DNA of 64,000 nt from Rana temporaria (GCF_905171775.1 NC_053494.1:194587044-194651043); one strand, 5' to 3'. Positions 11,246 to 23,246 are shown, numbered from the stretch's first letter. Translations and numbers: made by a program. Notes: generated by a model from the letters alone, not told the origin.

Positions 11246-12190
11246 TTTGGGACTAAGGGGACCCCAAGGACCCAAAGAGCCAAAAAAATGGGGGGCAAGA
11301 GGACTATACCGGTACTATGAAGAGAAGTAAACTCAGGAGGTAGGAAACAATTAAAAGATATATATCAATTTATTAACATAGTATCAAAAAAACATAATCA
11401 TAAAAAACATCAGGACAATAATACAGAACACAACAATACATATATTGCGGGACCAACCAGACTGGTCACCGGGCTACAGTAGTCCCAGAGGGGAGAGTCG
11501 CTGTGATAGTGGAGGTCGCACAAGACAAGGTGTCAACTAGTTTCGCGACTGAGTCGCTTTGTCAGGAGAAATCTAAAAGTAATACATAGTTGTTAGCACA
11601 AAGGGCTAAATATACATATAGATAAACATGCATAGGCCAAAGAAGTGTCAACAAGCACGTAATTAAAATACAATAATAGATAAACGTTAGTTAGGGGAAT
11701 AAGTGCTGTGTGGCTTACCTATGAAGAGAACACCCAATCGCCTGGAAGTCGATTGGGTATTATTGTATTTTAATTACGTGCTTGTTGACACTTCTTTGGC
11801 CTATGCATGTTTATCTATATGTATATTTAGCCCTTTGTGCTAACAACTATGTATTACTTTTAGATTTCTCCTGACGAAGCGACTCAGACGCGAAACTAGT
11901 TGAGACCTTGTATTGTGCGACCTCCACTTTCACCGCGACTCTCCCCTCGGGGACTACTGTAGCCCGGTGACCGGTCTGGTTGGTCCCGCAATATATGTAT
12001 TGTTGTGTTATGTATTATTGTCCTGATGTTTTTTATGATTATGTTTTTTTGATACTATGTTAATAAATTGAAATATATCTTTAAATTTTTTCCTACCTCC
12101 TGAGTTTACTTCTCTTTATAGTACAGGTATAGTTCTCTTGCCCCCCATTTTTTTGGCTCTTTGGGTCCTTGGGGTCCCCTTAGTCCCAAA
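11246..12190. repeat. Large palindromic element, about 430-bp arms
   Basis: Arms 11246-11678 and 11758-12190 are almost complementary along their whole length. Matching outer words are TTTGGGACTAAGGGGACC and GGTCCCCTTAGTCCCAAA; matching inner words are CACGTAATTAAAATACAATA and its complement. Each arm carries the core CCTGACnAAGCGACTCAG next to GCGAAACTAGTTG. No ORF is seen. It would form a very stable hairpin. Confidence 0.85.
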
Positions 12191-12464
12191 CCCTATTGCA
12201 ATTGACCTATAGGATGATGGTACTACTATTTCTTTACTGTTTATATTAAGAGGCTTAAATTTAAATCAGCTTCTGACATATGTTTATTCTAAAAGTTTGC
12301 AATATAAAAAAAAATATTTTTGTTTTACTTTTTTTGCATAGATCTGTTTGTACAAAACATGCTTGGATCAATAATATATTTATACCTGGACAAAAATAAA
12401 TAAATACAACATTGGGGCAGACTCAATGGACCACTTGGTCTGACTTCTTCTATGTTTATATTTA

Positions 12465-12694
12465 TTAACCACTTCAGCCCCGGAGGACTTGGCTGCCAAG
12501 TGACTGGGCCACTTGTTGCGATTTGACACTGCATCGCTTTAACTGACAACTGCGCGGTTGTGCGACGTGGCTCATAAACAAAATAAATAAATCAATAAAC
12601 AGAGCTTTCTTTTGGTGGTATTTTATCACCTGTGCGGTTTTTATTTTTTGAATAAAAAGCAATATATTTTACTTTTTTCTATAATAAATATCCC

Positions 12695-12785
<91 letters not shown>

Positions 12786-13470
12786 CATTTTTTCACATGT
12801 ATTCTTCTACATATTTTTGGTAAAAAAAAATCGCAATAAGAGTTTAATGATTGGTTTGCGCAAAAGTTTTAGCGTTTCAAAAATAGGGGATAGTTTTATG
12901 GATTTTTAATAATATAGTTGTTTTACTAGTAATGGCGGCGATCAGCGATTTTTTTTATCATGACTGTGACATTATGGCGGACACATAGGACACTTTTGAC
13001 ACTATTTTGGGACCATTCACAATTATACAGCGATTAGTGCTATACAAATGCACCGACTACTGTATAAATGTGACTGTCGGGGAAAGGGTTAACCACCAGG
13101 GGGCTAGGAAGGGGCTAAGTGTGTCCTAGGGATGTGTTCTAACTGTGTGGTGGCGGGGCTTACCATGACATGACATTGATTGCTGCTCCCGATGAGAGGG
13201 AGCAGACGATCAGTGTCCTGTCGCAAGCCGGAATGGGAAGAAGCCTTGTTTATACTGGCCTATCCCAGTTCTGTTGCTCTGTGACCCGATCACGGGATAC
13301 CGGCAGACATCGAGTCCACAGGTCCCGTGGGCGCGGTCACAGAGCTCGCGGCAGGGACACGTGCACGCCCGCACGCCGCAGAATTTAGCGTATCGTAAAT
13401 ATACGTAACTTTGCACAGCTGTGCCATTCTGCCGACATATATGTGCAGGAGGCGATCAGCAAGTGGTTAA
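12465..13470 (+). mobile_element. TTAA/CCACTT-family element, full length
   Basis: It starts TTAACCACTTCAGCCC and ends CAAGTGGTTAA, so the termini are CCACTT/AAGTGG inside TTAA. Blocks in order: TTGCGATTTGACACTGC, GTGCGACGTGGCTC, TTTCTTTTGGTGGTAT, an expanded TA tract (12700-12780), TGGTTTGCGCAAAAG, AATGGCGGCGATCAGCG and GTGCCATTCTGCCGACG. The TTAA site and C-rich ends suggest piggyBac or Kolobok, but no transposase is present. Confidence 0.8.
12700..12780. repeat. (TA)n microsatellite within the element
   Basis: About 80 bp of TA, at the position where other copies have a short A/T-rich spacer. This marks expansion after insertion. Confidence 0.95.
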
Positions 13471-14235
13471 ACAAAAAAACTGTGAGTACTAGGGCATTAC
13501 ATCCCCATCTTGCACACGCTCTTGTTACGGACTTTCTTGTTTGTAGATTAATAATCTGCCGTTGCGTAGTTTGTAACAGAAACTGAGAGCCTGTCTGCCA
13601 CCTGAGTGTGAAAAAAAAATAGGTTAAATGTCTCAAACTGTCATGTTCAATGAGCTATGAAAAGTAACGTTTACTATTTGTTTACATTTTCCCGTTGATT
13701 ATTTCCTATCTTTATTATACACCTTTCCCCAAGAGAAAGCAGCACACAAACAAATGACATAATTAATAACTGCAAACATCCCAATGCTAAAGATGCTTTA
13801 TTTTGATTTGAAGGTAAAAAAAAAATATTTAATTGAAAACATTTTTGAAATTAATATACTCTGTTCTAGGTTGGTTTTGTGAGCTTTCGAAAATACTTTT
13901 ATGCTGGAATTCTCATATTGGCACTAAAATTACAGCCTTTTCAGCAATATAAATTCCTCAATTATTTTTTTTATGTCAATATAAAAAACCTTGTGGACTG
14001 AAAGAACAAAGTGGGTAATATGATTTTATTATAGCTACCAGAATAATATGCAATGCTAGAGCACGACATTGTAAAGTCGGTTTTAAATAAAAGTAGGCAG
14101 AGGAGAAGACTAGTCACCAATATTGTCTGCGGTCTAATTGCAGCTGCTCTTTTCTCCATTACTATCTTAGAATGCTTTGTAATTGTGTGAGGGCAGCATT
14201 CTTCATAGAAGCAAGGCTTTAGTTCCTCATGTGAA
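13471..14235. other. Unique AT-rich DNA, no gene seen
   Basis: No transposon ends, and no frame with recognisable protein similarity. Confidence 0.5.
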
Positions 14236-14502
14236 GCCTCGTACACACGACCGAGGAACTCTACGGGCGAAACACATCGTTTTCCTCGTCAAGTTCCTTG
14301 TCAGGCTGTCGAGGATCTCGACAAGGCAAGTTTCTCCATTCCCGTCGAGGAAAAGGAAGACATGCTCTCTTTTTGGCTCGACAGGATCCTCGACAGTTTC
14401 CTCGTCGAAAAATATACTCACGACCGGTTTCCTCGGCAAAAAAAAACCCCCAGCAAGTTTCTTGCTGTTTTTTGCCGAGAAACTGGGTTGTGTGTACGAG
14501 GC
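14236..14502. mobile_element. GTACACACGA-type MITE (GAGGAACTCGACGG subtype)
   Basis: Ends are GCCTCGTACACACGACCGAG and TGTGTACGAGGC. The interior has GGAAAAGGAAGACATGCTC near 14350 and GGCTCGACAGGATCCTCGAC near 14375. A close relative lies at 39221-39455. Confidence 0.8.
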
Positions 14503-14584
14503 CTAAGAGCTGTCCCCTGATGACAAGTGATATGAAGACTGGGAAATATACAAGAAGCAGCAAGAGATGCTCAGAAAGCACACG

Positions 14585-14909
14585 ACCGGGAAAGATCCGT
14601 CGGAAATCCCAGAGGGAAAACCGAGGACCTGCTCTGTAACTTTTCGAGAGGTTTTCCCATCAGGAAAACTCAGATGAGAGCTTTGGTCGGGAATCCCGAC
14701 AGTGTGTATGCTCCATCACAGTTTTTCCCATAGGAAAACTGCCAATAACTGCTGGGGAAAAAAGAGAGCAGGTTCTCTTTTTTTGTCTGGCAGTTTTTGG
14801 GTAGTTTTCCTGTAGGAAAAAATGCGAGGAGCGTACACACGGCCAGGATTCCCGGCCAAAAGCTCTCCTCGCAGTTTTCCCATCGGGAAACCTTCCGTGT
14901 GTACAAGGC
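14585..14909. mobile_element. GTACACACGA-type MITE (GGGAAAAC subtype), left end damaged
   Basis: The right end is CCGTGTGTACAAGGC. Repeated inverted words GGTTTTCCCATC/GGAAAACT run through the interior, with GAGCGTACACACGGCC at 14829 marking an internal arm. It abuts the next MITE. Confidence 0.65.
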
Positions 14910-14912
14910 TTA

Positions 14913-15441
14913 TGCCGCGTAAACACAACCGTTTTTTCGGGTTTAAATTACAATTTTTTTTTTTTATTAATGTCATTTAAAACGATCGTGTGTGGGCTCC
15001 AGAGCATTTTTCACGATGTAAAAAATGGGCATTAAAAATTTCGAACATGCTCTAATTTTTCAACGTCGTAAAAAATGGTTGTGTGTAGGCTTTAACAACG
15101 TGAAAAAAACATGCATGTTTAGAAGCAAGTTATGAGATGGGAGCGTTCGTTCTGGTAAAACTATCGTTCGCAATGGAGTAAGCACATTCATTACGCTGTA
15201 ACAGACTGAAAAGCGCAAATCGTCTTTTACTAACACAAAATCAGCAATAGCAGCCCCAAGGGTGGCGTCATCCGAATGGAACTTCCCCTTTATAGTGCCG
15301 TTGTACGTGTTGTATGTCACAGCGCTTTGCTAGAGCATTTTTTTTCACGATCGTGTGTAGGCAAGGCCGTTTTAATGATGCGGTTGAAAAAAACATAGTT
15401 TTTTCTAGACCATTAAAAATGTCATTTTTTACAACCCGAGG
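14913..15441. mobile_element. GTACACACGA-type MITE (GTTATGAG subtype), right end cut
   Basis: It starts TGCCGCGTAAACACAACCG after TTA and has the subtype interior (GAAGCAAGTTATGAGATGG near 15122, CCCCTTTATAGTGCCG near 15285). It stops at ACAACCCGAGG where the next TTAACC element begins, so its right terminus is lost. Confidence 0.75.
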
Positions 15442-15444
15442 TTG

Positions 15445-16055
15445 TTAACCCCTTCAGCGCCCCCTAGTGGTTAACTCCCAAACTGCAATTGTCATTTTCA
15501 CAGTAAACAATGCATTTTTTGCTGTGAAAATGACAATTGTCCCAAAAATGTGTCAAAATTGTCCATAATGTCGTGGTCACTAAAAAAATCGCTTATCGCC
15601 GCCATTAGTAGTAAAAAAAATGTTTTAAATAAAAATGCAATAAAACTATCCCCTATTTTGTAAACACTATACGTTTTGCGCAAACCAATCGATAAACGCT
15701 TATTGCGATTTTTTTTAACCAAAAATAGGTAGAAGAATACGTATCGGCCTAAACTGAGGAAAAATATAGTTTTTTTTATATATTTTTGGGGGATATTTAT
15801 TATAGCAAAAAGTAAAAAATATTGCATTTTTTTCAAAATTGGCGCTCTATTTTTGTTTATAGCGCAAAAAAAAAACGCAGAGGTGATCAAATACCACCAA
15901 AAGAAAGCTCTATTTGTGTGAAAAAAAGGACGCCTATTTTGTTTGGGAGCCACGTCGCACGACCACGCAATTGTCAGTTAAAGCGACGCAGTGCCGAATC
16001 GCAAAAACTGTCCGGGTCCTTTACCTGCATTTTGGTACGGGTCTTAAGTAGTTAA
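15445..16055 (-). mobile_element. TTAA/CCACTT-family element, partial
   Basis: A minus-strand copy from an internal TTAACCCCTTC block through CGCCGCCATTAGTAG near 15597, ACCACCAAAAGAAAGCTC near 15893 and GAGCCACGTCGCACGACC near 15948, to GTCTTAAGTAGTTAA at 16055. Confidence 0.75.
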
Positions 16056-16287
16056 AGTGATCACCTTACTGAGCTTCACTGTTGATACATTTCTTTTATG
16101 ATTAATTGTACTCTGCAAGTTGCGTCTTGAATAAGACATGTTCTCTGTATCTTGTCTCTTTTTTATCAGTAAAAATATCTGACTTTTTTATACATAGATT
16201 GTTAAAATTTCACATGTTGGTAGAATAACTTTTCCTCTATAGTAACTTTTTTTCTTCCTCTATAGTCTTTTTGATTGAAGGTAAATA

Positions 16288-16416
16288 ATGGATTCCAAGG
16301 AGAAGCAATGTGCCATCATTGAGTTCTTGATGAAGGACGGATGCAGGCTGTCCAACATCCACAGAAGGCTACAGTATAATTATGGAGATGACACCATTGA
16401 CAATATTTGCCAATGA
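16288..16416 (+). pseudogene. mariner transposase N-terminal fragment
   Basis: An ATG at 16288 opens 42 codons ending at TGA 16414-16416. The peptide contains IIEFLMKDGCRLSNIHRRL and YGDDTID, the helix-turn-helix DNA-binding start of mariner-family transposases (pattern: short acidic start, FL.K.G....IH.RL..VYG). A functional enzyme is about 350 residues, so only the first eighth is here and the catalytic D,D34D region is absent. Family assignment comes from recognition of this pattern. Confidence 0.7.
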
Positions 16417-16434
16417 CAAGACATTGCTCTTGTT

Positions 16435-16518
16435 AATGGTGTCATCTCCGTAAACGTTCTGTAGCCTTCTGTGGATTTCGGACAACCTGCACCCCTTCTT
16501 CCTCAAGAACTCAATGAG
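16435..16518 (-). pseudogene. Second mariner transposase N-terminal fragment, inverted
   Basis: On the minus strand this reads IEFLRKKGCRLSEIHRRLQN then YGDDTI, a second and slightly different copy of the preceding fragment. The 84-bp arms (16316-16399 and 16435-16518) face each other across about 35 bp, forming a hairpin built from transposase coding sequence. Confidence 0.7.
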
Positions 16519-16530
16519 CTATGCATACTT

Positions 16531-17080
16531 ACAGTGTACCAAGCTGGACCAATGTAAGAATGGAAGAATGGTTTTCAGATTTATAATTGTTAAGTAGAAT
16601 AAAGGATAGATTTTACACCTTTTTATTGTGAGTACAATTATAACTGAACTGCAAAATGTTTAAAGAGGACAGACACAGTCACACTGGATGTTGATTGCTT
16701 TACCTGCTAAATAATGTGTCATTGTGTTGTTTAGCCTGACATGTGATTTATACATATCTGTTATACTGCACTACTAGGCAGGCAACACACTTATTTCCTG
16801 GTAAGGCAACACTGTTTACTTACTTTACTCTACCTCCACCGTAAGCTTGTTCATTGGAGTATAAATCAGCATTGCAATAATTAGCGGGAGGTGAACTAGG
16901 AGGTAGAAGAATAATGTTTCTGGCTGTGCAGCAGAGTGTAAATCACAAGACTGACTGAACAGAATTACAATTCCTTTGGAGGGTAAATCAGTAAATATGC
17001 AAACATTTCAACTTTGTATTCAACTGTTTCCCTGGAATCACGTTTTTTGTTATCTCCATGTCTGATATTCTATATATATA
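16531..17080. other. Unique DNA, no gene seen
   Basis: AT-rich, without recognisable features until the Tc1-like terminus at 17081. Confidence 0.45.
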
Positions 17081-17260
17081 TACTCACCGGACACTTTATT
17101 AGGTAAACCTCGCCAGTCCGGGACTTGAGCCCCTTTTGCCTTCAGAACTGCCTTAATTCTTTGTGGCATAGATTCAACAAGGTGTTAGAAACATTCCTCA
17201 GACAATATTGACATGGAATAGAATCACGCAGTTGCTGCACATCCGTGATGCAACTCTACT

Positions 17261-17546
17261 GTTCCGCCACATCCCAAAGGTGCTCTATTGGATTTAGATC
17301 TGGTGACTGCTGAGGCCATTGGAGTACAGGGACCTCATTGTCATGTTCAAGAAGCCAGTGGTGAGATGACTTGAGGTTTGTGACATGGAGCATTATCCTG
17401 CTGGAAGGAGCCATCAGAAGATGGGGACACTATAGTCATAAAGGGATGGACATGGTCCGCAACAATATTCAGGTAGGCCGTGGTGTTTAAACGATGCTCA
17501 TTTGGTACTAAGGGGCAAGAAGTGTGCCAAGTAAATATCTCCCACA
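17261..17546 (-). pseudogene. Tc1-like transposase, C-terminal part
   Basis: The minus-strand translation contains NEHRLNTTAYLNIVADHVHP and QQDNAPCHK (around the second catalytic Asp). After a frameshift it continues with SPDLNPIEHLWD, which carries the third catalytic acidic residue (Glu). These are hallmark DDE motifs of Tc1 transposases. Its N-terminal half is at 20692-21275, beyond the 2.8 kb insertion. Confidence 0.85.
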
Positions 17547-17710
17547 CCAGGGGCATGCAGTCAGGTGAGGCAGAGCCATGAACATTAAAAAAAAAAATGA
17601 TCGAGCTTCGAGGGTCGTAGCTCAGTGACCTGGGGTCACAGGTTTGGGTAACTGAAGTCCTACCCCATCACTGGTCAAAATTTGGGGCTCCTGCCACTTA
17701 TGGTTCCAGC

Positions 17711-18398
17711 TAGACATGTGCACACTGAAATATTTAGTTTCGTCATTTTGCTTTCGTCCGAAAAATACATTTATTTAGTTACTCCCGAAATTAGTTTTTA
17801 TTTATTTTGTTTTTCGTTAAAAAAATGCATTCGTCCAAAAATCCAAATTAAGGTCGAATCTGTCATTGAAGGCTTATGGTGTCTGTCGAATGTTCTAAGA
17901 AAAAAAAAGAGTCGACAAAATCTTTAAAAAAAATACAAAATAAATTGACTCTTCATGTCTCTCTATGTCGAATTTTCAAGTCTCTCTATGTCGAATCTGT
18001 CATTGAAGGCTTATGGTGTCTGTCGAATGTTCTAAGAAAAAAAAAAAATATTCGACTCCTTATGTCTCTCTATGTCAAATTTTCATGTCTCTCTATGTCA
18101 AATCTTTTCTCTCTATGTCAAATCTTTTCTCTCTATGTCGAATCTTTTCTCTCTTTGTCGACTCTTCTTCATGTCTCTATAATGTCGAATCTTTTCTCTT
18201 TATGTAGAATAATATTGGACTAATAGAGTTAAGGTTAGGCACATTCGACCGCAACGAAAACAAAAATAAAGCATTTGTTTATGTCGGATCTTTCGGTTTT
18301 AGTTTTCTGTGCTTTTGTTTTCGTTTGTTAAAACGATAACAAAAATACCTGAGATTCGGACGAAAATGCATTCGGACGAAAACGAATGCACATGTCTA
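17711..18398 (+). mobile_element. hAT MITE, TAGACATGTGCA family, copy 1
   Basis: Termini are TAGACATGTGCA and TGCACATGTCTA, flanked by a perfect 8-bp duplication GTTCCAGC (17703-17710 and 18399-18406), diagnostic of hAT. An internal segment around TGTCATTGAAGGCTTATGG occurs twice (about 17856 and 17994), followed by a short-unit array of CTCTCTATGTCAAATC words (18060-18200). Copy 2 is at 61875-62614. Confidence 0.88.
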
Positions 18399-18438
18399 GT
18401 TCCAGCCAGGCATACAGGGTTTCTTGCGCAGCCTGTCA

Positions 18439-18710
18439 GGCCCCGTACACACGGCCGAGGAACTCGACGTGCCAAGCACGTCGAGTTCCTCGTCGAGTTC
18501 TGGGATGAAGCCGCCGAGGAGCTCGGCGGGCCGCCTTCTCCCATAGAACAACGAGAAAATAGAGAACATGTTCTCTATTTTCTCGTCGAGCTCCTCGGCG
18601 GCTCCATCGAGCCAAAACTGTACAGACGACAGAGTTTCTCGGCAGAATCCGGGTTTTGACCGAGTTTCTCTGTGAATTCTGCCGAGAAACTCTGTCGTGT
18701 GTACGGGGCC
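18439..18710. mobile_element. GTACACACGA-type MITE, near-palindromic
   Basis: 272 bp with ends GGCCCCGTACACACGGC and GTCGTGTGTACGGGGCC and a perfect TCA duplication (18436-18438, 18711-18713). Internal words GGAGCTCGGCGGGCCGCC and its mirror form long inverted arms. Confidence 0.88.
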
Positions 18711-18713
18711 TCA

Positions 18714-19295
18714 GAAGCTACATACAGAGCGGCCAGTTTAAATACAATCTGGCATACTCTATTTGCAGCAGACTGAGAGGATGAGCTCACAGTGCCTCTC
18801 CTCACTTCTAATGAGAGGCACTGAGCTCAATGGACAGCTTGGAGCCTTGGACCAATGGTAAATCACCATTGGAACAAGCTGTCCAATAAAAATGCTGCAG
18901 TGGAGGCTCTCCTCTCACTGCAGTGTCATAGAAGAGGGCATGTCTCTAAAAGACAAATACGCCCTTCCAGCCCAGCCCTCTTAACTAGAAGGAAAAAGGA
19001 TGGGTTTATGTGTATAAGATTTACCCACAATCCCATGTTTTTCTCACACATTTAAGAGGGAGAATGAGAATCTGCTACTGCTAAAAAGGTACAAGCTAAA
19101 TCATATATTATTATGCTATATCTGTTATAACATAATAATTTGTTATATATCTATCAACTGTGAAATTACCGGTTTAAAGTCATAACTTCAAACTTCAGTA
19201 ATTTATCCGTTAAGCCACCTGCTTTAGTACAGTTTTTGAAAATATAGTAAGAACAACACATAATAATTATTTATATATTACTTACTTCTAATTGA
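18714..19295. other. Interior of the hAT-like element, unclassified
   Basis: A short hairpin (GAGAGGCACTGAGCTC with its partner near 18785) is visible. No coding sequence is recognised. Confidence 0.4.
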
Positions 19296-19828
<533 letters not shown>

Positions 19829-20269
19829 TGCAGACGGTAGTTTTTTGTGATGAAAAAAAATGACGTTTTTGAAAATGTCATTTAAAATGACCGTGTGTGG
19901 GGAAAACGTTGTTTTATGTCTTCTGAAAAACGACAAAAAAATTATTCGAACATGCTCGAATTTTTTGTGTCGTTTTTCAAAACGTCGTTTTTTGTGTCAA
20001 TGAAAATAATAGTGTGTGGGCAAAACGACGTTTCAAAACAACGTTTTTAAACCCGCGCATGCTCAGAAGCAAGTTATGAAGCTAGCTTCAATGGAAAAGA
20101 GTGCCGTCGTACGTGCTGAACGTAACCGCGCTTTGCTAGAGCATTTTAAAAAACGATGGTGTGTAAGCAACGTCGTTTTTAAAAATGAAGTTTCAAAAAC
20201 GTCGTTTTATTTCATGATTCAAAACGTCGTTTTTTTTTTATCACAAAAAACGACCGTCTGTACGCGGCA
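19829..20269. mobile_element. GTACACACGA-type MITE, AACGTCGTTTT subtype
   Basis: Ends are TGCAGACGGTAG and CGTCTGTACGCGGCA, flanked by TAA and TCA. The interior has AACGTCGTTTTT runs and the shared words GCATGCTCAGAAGCAAGTT near 20057 and GCGCTTTGCTAGAGCA near 20128. Confidence 0.75.
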
Positions 20270-20379
20270 TCACTTTCATGGTGTATGTAACCTGTGTGTA
20301 TCTGGCTCTGATACTAGCCAGTGCCTCACCAGCCACTGACCTCATCGCACATCCCTGCCCTACACCATTACACCACCAG

Positions 20380-20694
20380 GGGAAAGAGAAATTACCACTC
20401 CATGTGGGTTTGCTGGACAATCAGTGGCTGCTCAGGAGGCTAGAAGGATGGACAGCCGCACTTCCAAAAAAAAACCTAAGGTTCTCTTTATTAAAAAAAA
20501 AACAGTGGATGGAAAATGCACTACAAATAACAGCAAAGGGTGGGATACAGCCTACGCATTTCGCACTGCGATCAGTGCTTAGTCATGACTCATGACTAAG
20601 CACTGATCGCAGTGTGAAACGTGTAGGCTGTATCCCACCCTTTGCTGTTATTTGTAGTGCATTTTCCATCCACTGTCCATCCTTTTAGCCTCTA
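20380..20694. mobile_element. Fold-back element with 14-bp direct repeats
   Basis: The palindrome is centred near 20588 (AGTCATGACTCATGACT); arms share GTGGATGGAAAATGCACTAC and AACAGCAAAGGGTGGGATAC. The direct repeat CATTACACCACCAG flanks it (20366-20379 and 20695-20708), and exactly one copy is expected in the uninterrupted Tc1-like host. Such a long duplication is unusual for a DNA transposon. The core ACTAAGCACTGATCGCAG...GAAACGTGTAG resembles the core in other fold-backs here. Confidence 0.7.
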
Positions 20695-21275
20695 CATTAC
20701 ACCACCAGCCTGAACCGTTGATACAAGGTAGTATGGATCCATACTTTCATGTTGTTTATGCCAAATTCTGACCCTGCCATCTGAATATTGCAGCTGAAAT
20801 CCAGACTCACCAGACTGGGTAACATTTTTCCAATCTTCTATTGTCCAATTTTGGTGAGCCTGTGTGAATTGTAACCTCAGTTTCCTGTTCTTAGCTGACA
20901 GGAGTGGCAGCCGGTGTGGTCTTCTGCTGCTGTAGCCCATCTGCTTCAAGGTTCGATGTGTTGTTCATTCAGAGATTGTATTCTGCATACCTTTGTTGTA
21001 ACGAGAGGTTATTTGAGTTATTTTTGCCTTTCTATCATCTTGAACCAGTCTGCCCATTCTCCTCTGTCATCAATAAGGCATTTTTGTCCACACAACTGCC
21101 GCTCACTGGATATTTTCTCCTTTTCACACCATTCTCTGTAAACCTGAGAGATGGTTGTGCGTGAAAATCTCAGTAGATCAGCAGATTTTGAAATACTTAG
21201 ACCAGCCCGGCAACAACCATGCTAAGTTCAACGTCACTTAAATCCCCTTTCATCCCATTCTGATGCTCGGTTTGA
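20692..21275 (-). pseudogene. Tc1-like transposase, N-terminal part
   Basis: The minus-strand translation includes MGYSSRRPHRLPLLSAKNRK and QAHQNWTIEDWKN, the segment before and around the first catalytic Asp of Tc1 transposases, preceded by a frame-broken helix-turn-helix region. The usual WSDES reads QSGES here, so the first catalytic Asp is Gly. With the frameshift in the other half, the enzyme is dead. Confidence 0.85.
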
Positions 21276-21340
21276 ACTTCAGCAAGTCATCTTCACCATT
21301 GATTGGCCTGTGATTGGCTGATTAGCAATTTGTGTTGCCA

Positions 21341-21783
21341 ATATATATTATGAGTAGAAAACTTTTCCCCCAAAACATTCTCCAAACAAAATTTCTCTGT
21401 GTGATGATCTGAGGTGATCTAAGGAAATCTGCTATTTAAATATTTGATAAGCCTTGAAATGTGTCGTTTACCCCGCTGTTACCATTGTTATTCAATATAT
21501 GGTCTATAAATCCTACTGAATGTAGATTATTGTGTCCTACTGATAGAACATTTTCTCAGCTGGGAATTCATTTGTTATTTGCAAGAACTGACTGAGTGGA
21601 ATTGCTGGTGATATTTAAAGTAAAAATATAATGTCTGGGGATCAGTTCTCTTTCATTTTTTTAAGAACATTTATACACTTCTAACTGATGTTTTGGATTT
21701 ATTTTAGATCAAGTTTGTTGTTGATTGTGATTTTTTAGGCACGCCAAATTTATATATAAGCAACAGTTCCAATTTTTTAAATA
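21341..21783. other. Unique DNA, no gene seen
   Basis: AT-rich spacer between two transposons. Confidence 0.45.
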
Positions 21784-22262
21784 CAGTGGAACCTCCTATT
21801 GCGAGTAACGCGGTTAATATGCATTTCGCAATACGCGCCATTATTTAAAAAAAATCCTGACTCGGTTTGCGAGTGTTGTCTCGCGAAACGAGCAAGATTC
21901 AAGCCTCTGCATTGTGCAGTACCGCATCTGGCCAGAGGTGCGGGGACGCCGGTGACACCTTTCGAAGCCGTTCGGAGCCGATAGGAAATACTCTGAAACA
22001 TTCAGAAATACTCAGTTCCTGATTGTTTCCAAGCCTTTCCCGGGGCTTTCCGAATGCATCCGAGCGGTCTCTGAGTATTTCCGATTCTCTCTGGTGCCCC
22101 CCACCTCTGGCCCCATGTGGCATTGCATGCAATAGAAGTCAATGTGGAACAAATTATCTTGGTTTCCATTGACTTCTATGGAAACTTGCTTTGATATGCG
22201 AGTGCTTTGGATTACAAGCATTCTCCTGGAATGGATTATGCTTGTAATCCAAGGTTCCACTG
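21784..22262. mobile_element. Tigger/pogo-like MITE
   Basis: Ends are CAGTGGAACCTC and AAGGTTCCACTG with TA on both sides (21782-21783, 22263-22264). TIR style and TA target match the Tigger/pogo branch of Tc1/mariner. 479 bp with no transposase. CCATTGACTTCTATGG near 22170 is an internal palindrome-like word. Confidence 0.75.
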
Positions 22263-22276
22263 TATATTATTTCTTG

Positions 22277-23246
22277 TTAACCACTTGACATTCGCCCGCC
22301 GTCAAATGACGGCGGGCGGAATGCTCTGTTGTTCCGACAGGACATCATATGACGTCCTGTCATTTAAAGCCTCTAGGGCGCTGGCACACCCGTCGCATCA
22401 CTGGGAACACAGTGCGCGTGCCCGGCGGCCGCGATGGCCGCCAGGCACCCGCGAGTGCCCAGTAACTGAGCAGGGACGTGGAGCTCTGTGTGTAAACACA
22501 GAGCTTTACGTCCTGTCAGGGAGAGAGGATACCGATCTGTGTCCCTTGTACAGACACAGATCGTCACCTCCCCCAGTCACCCCCCTCCCCCTACAGTTAG
22601 AACACACCCATGATACACATTTAACCCCTTCCCCGCCCCCTAGTGGTTAACCCCTTCCATGCCAGTCACATTTATACAGCAATCAATGCATATTTATAGC
22701 ACTGTTCACTGTATAAATGTGAATGGTCCCAAAAATGTGTCAAAAGTGTCCGTTGTGTCTGCTATAATGTCGCAGTTCCGAAAAAAAATGCAGATCGCCG
22801 CCATTCCTAGTAAAAAAATAATAAAAAAAAAATTAAAAAAAATCATTATGTCCCCTATTTTGTAGGCAATATAACTTTTGCGCAAAGCAGGTTATTGCGA
22901 TTTTTTTTTTTTACCAAAAATATGTAGAAGAATACGTATCGGCCTAAACTGAGAAAAAAATATATATTTTTTTAAAAAATGGGATATTTATTATAGCAAA
23001 ATGTAAAAAATATTGTGTTTTTTTTTCAAAATTTACGCTCTTTTTTTGTTTATAGCCCGAAAACAAAAACGCACAGGCGATTAAATACCACCGATTAAAT
23101 ACCACCAAAAGAAAGCTCTATTTGTGGGGAAAAAAGGACGTCAATTTTGTTTGGGAGAAATGGTCAGTTAAAGCGACGCAGTGCCGGAAGCTAAAATCTC
23201 GTCTGGGCAGGAAGGGGGTGTATGTGCACAGTAGGCAAGTGGTTAA
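22277..23246 (-). mobile_element. TTAA/CCACTT-family element, full-length variant
   Basis: Starts TTAACCACTTGACATTCGCC and ends GGCAAGTGGTTAA. In minus orientation it carries the usual blocks (AAAGAAAGCTCTATTTGTG near 23108, ATGTGTAGAAGAATACG-type words near 22922). The first 350 bp differ from other copies and include GTCAAATGACGGCGGGCGG and an inverted GAGCTCTG/CAGAGCT hairpin, so this is a separate subfamily. Confidence 0.75.

Noticed and set aside
17589..17660. Possible tRNA-derived SINE (GGTCGTAGCTCAGTGACC)
   Set aside because: Only a weak A-box-like word, no convincing B-box or cloverleaf, and it lies within the hAT-like element.
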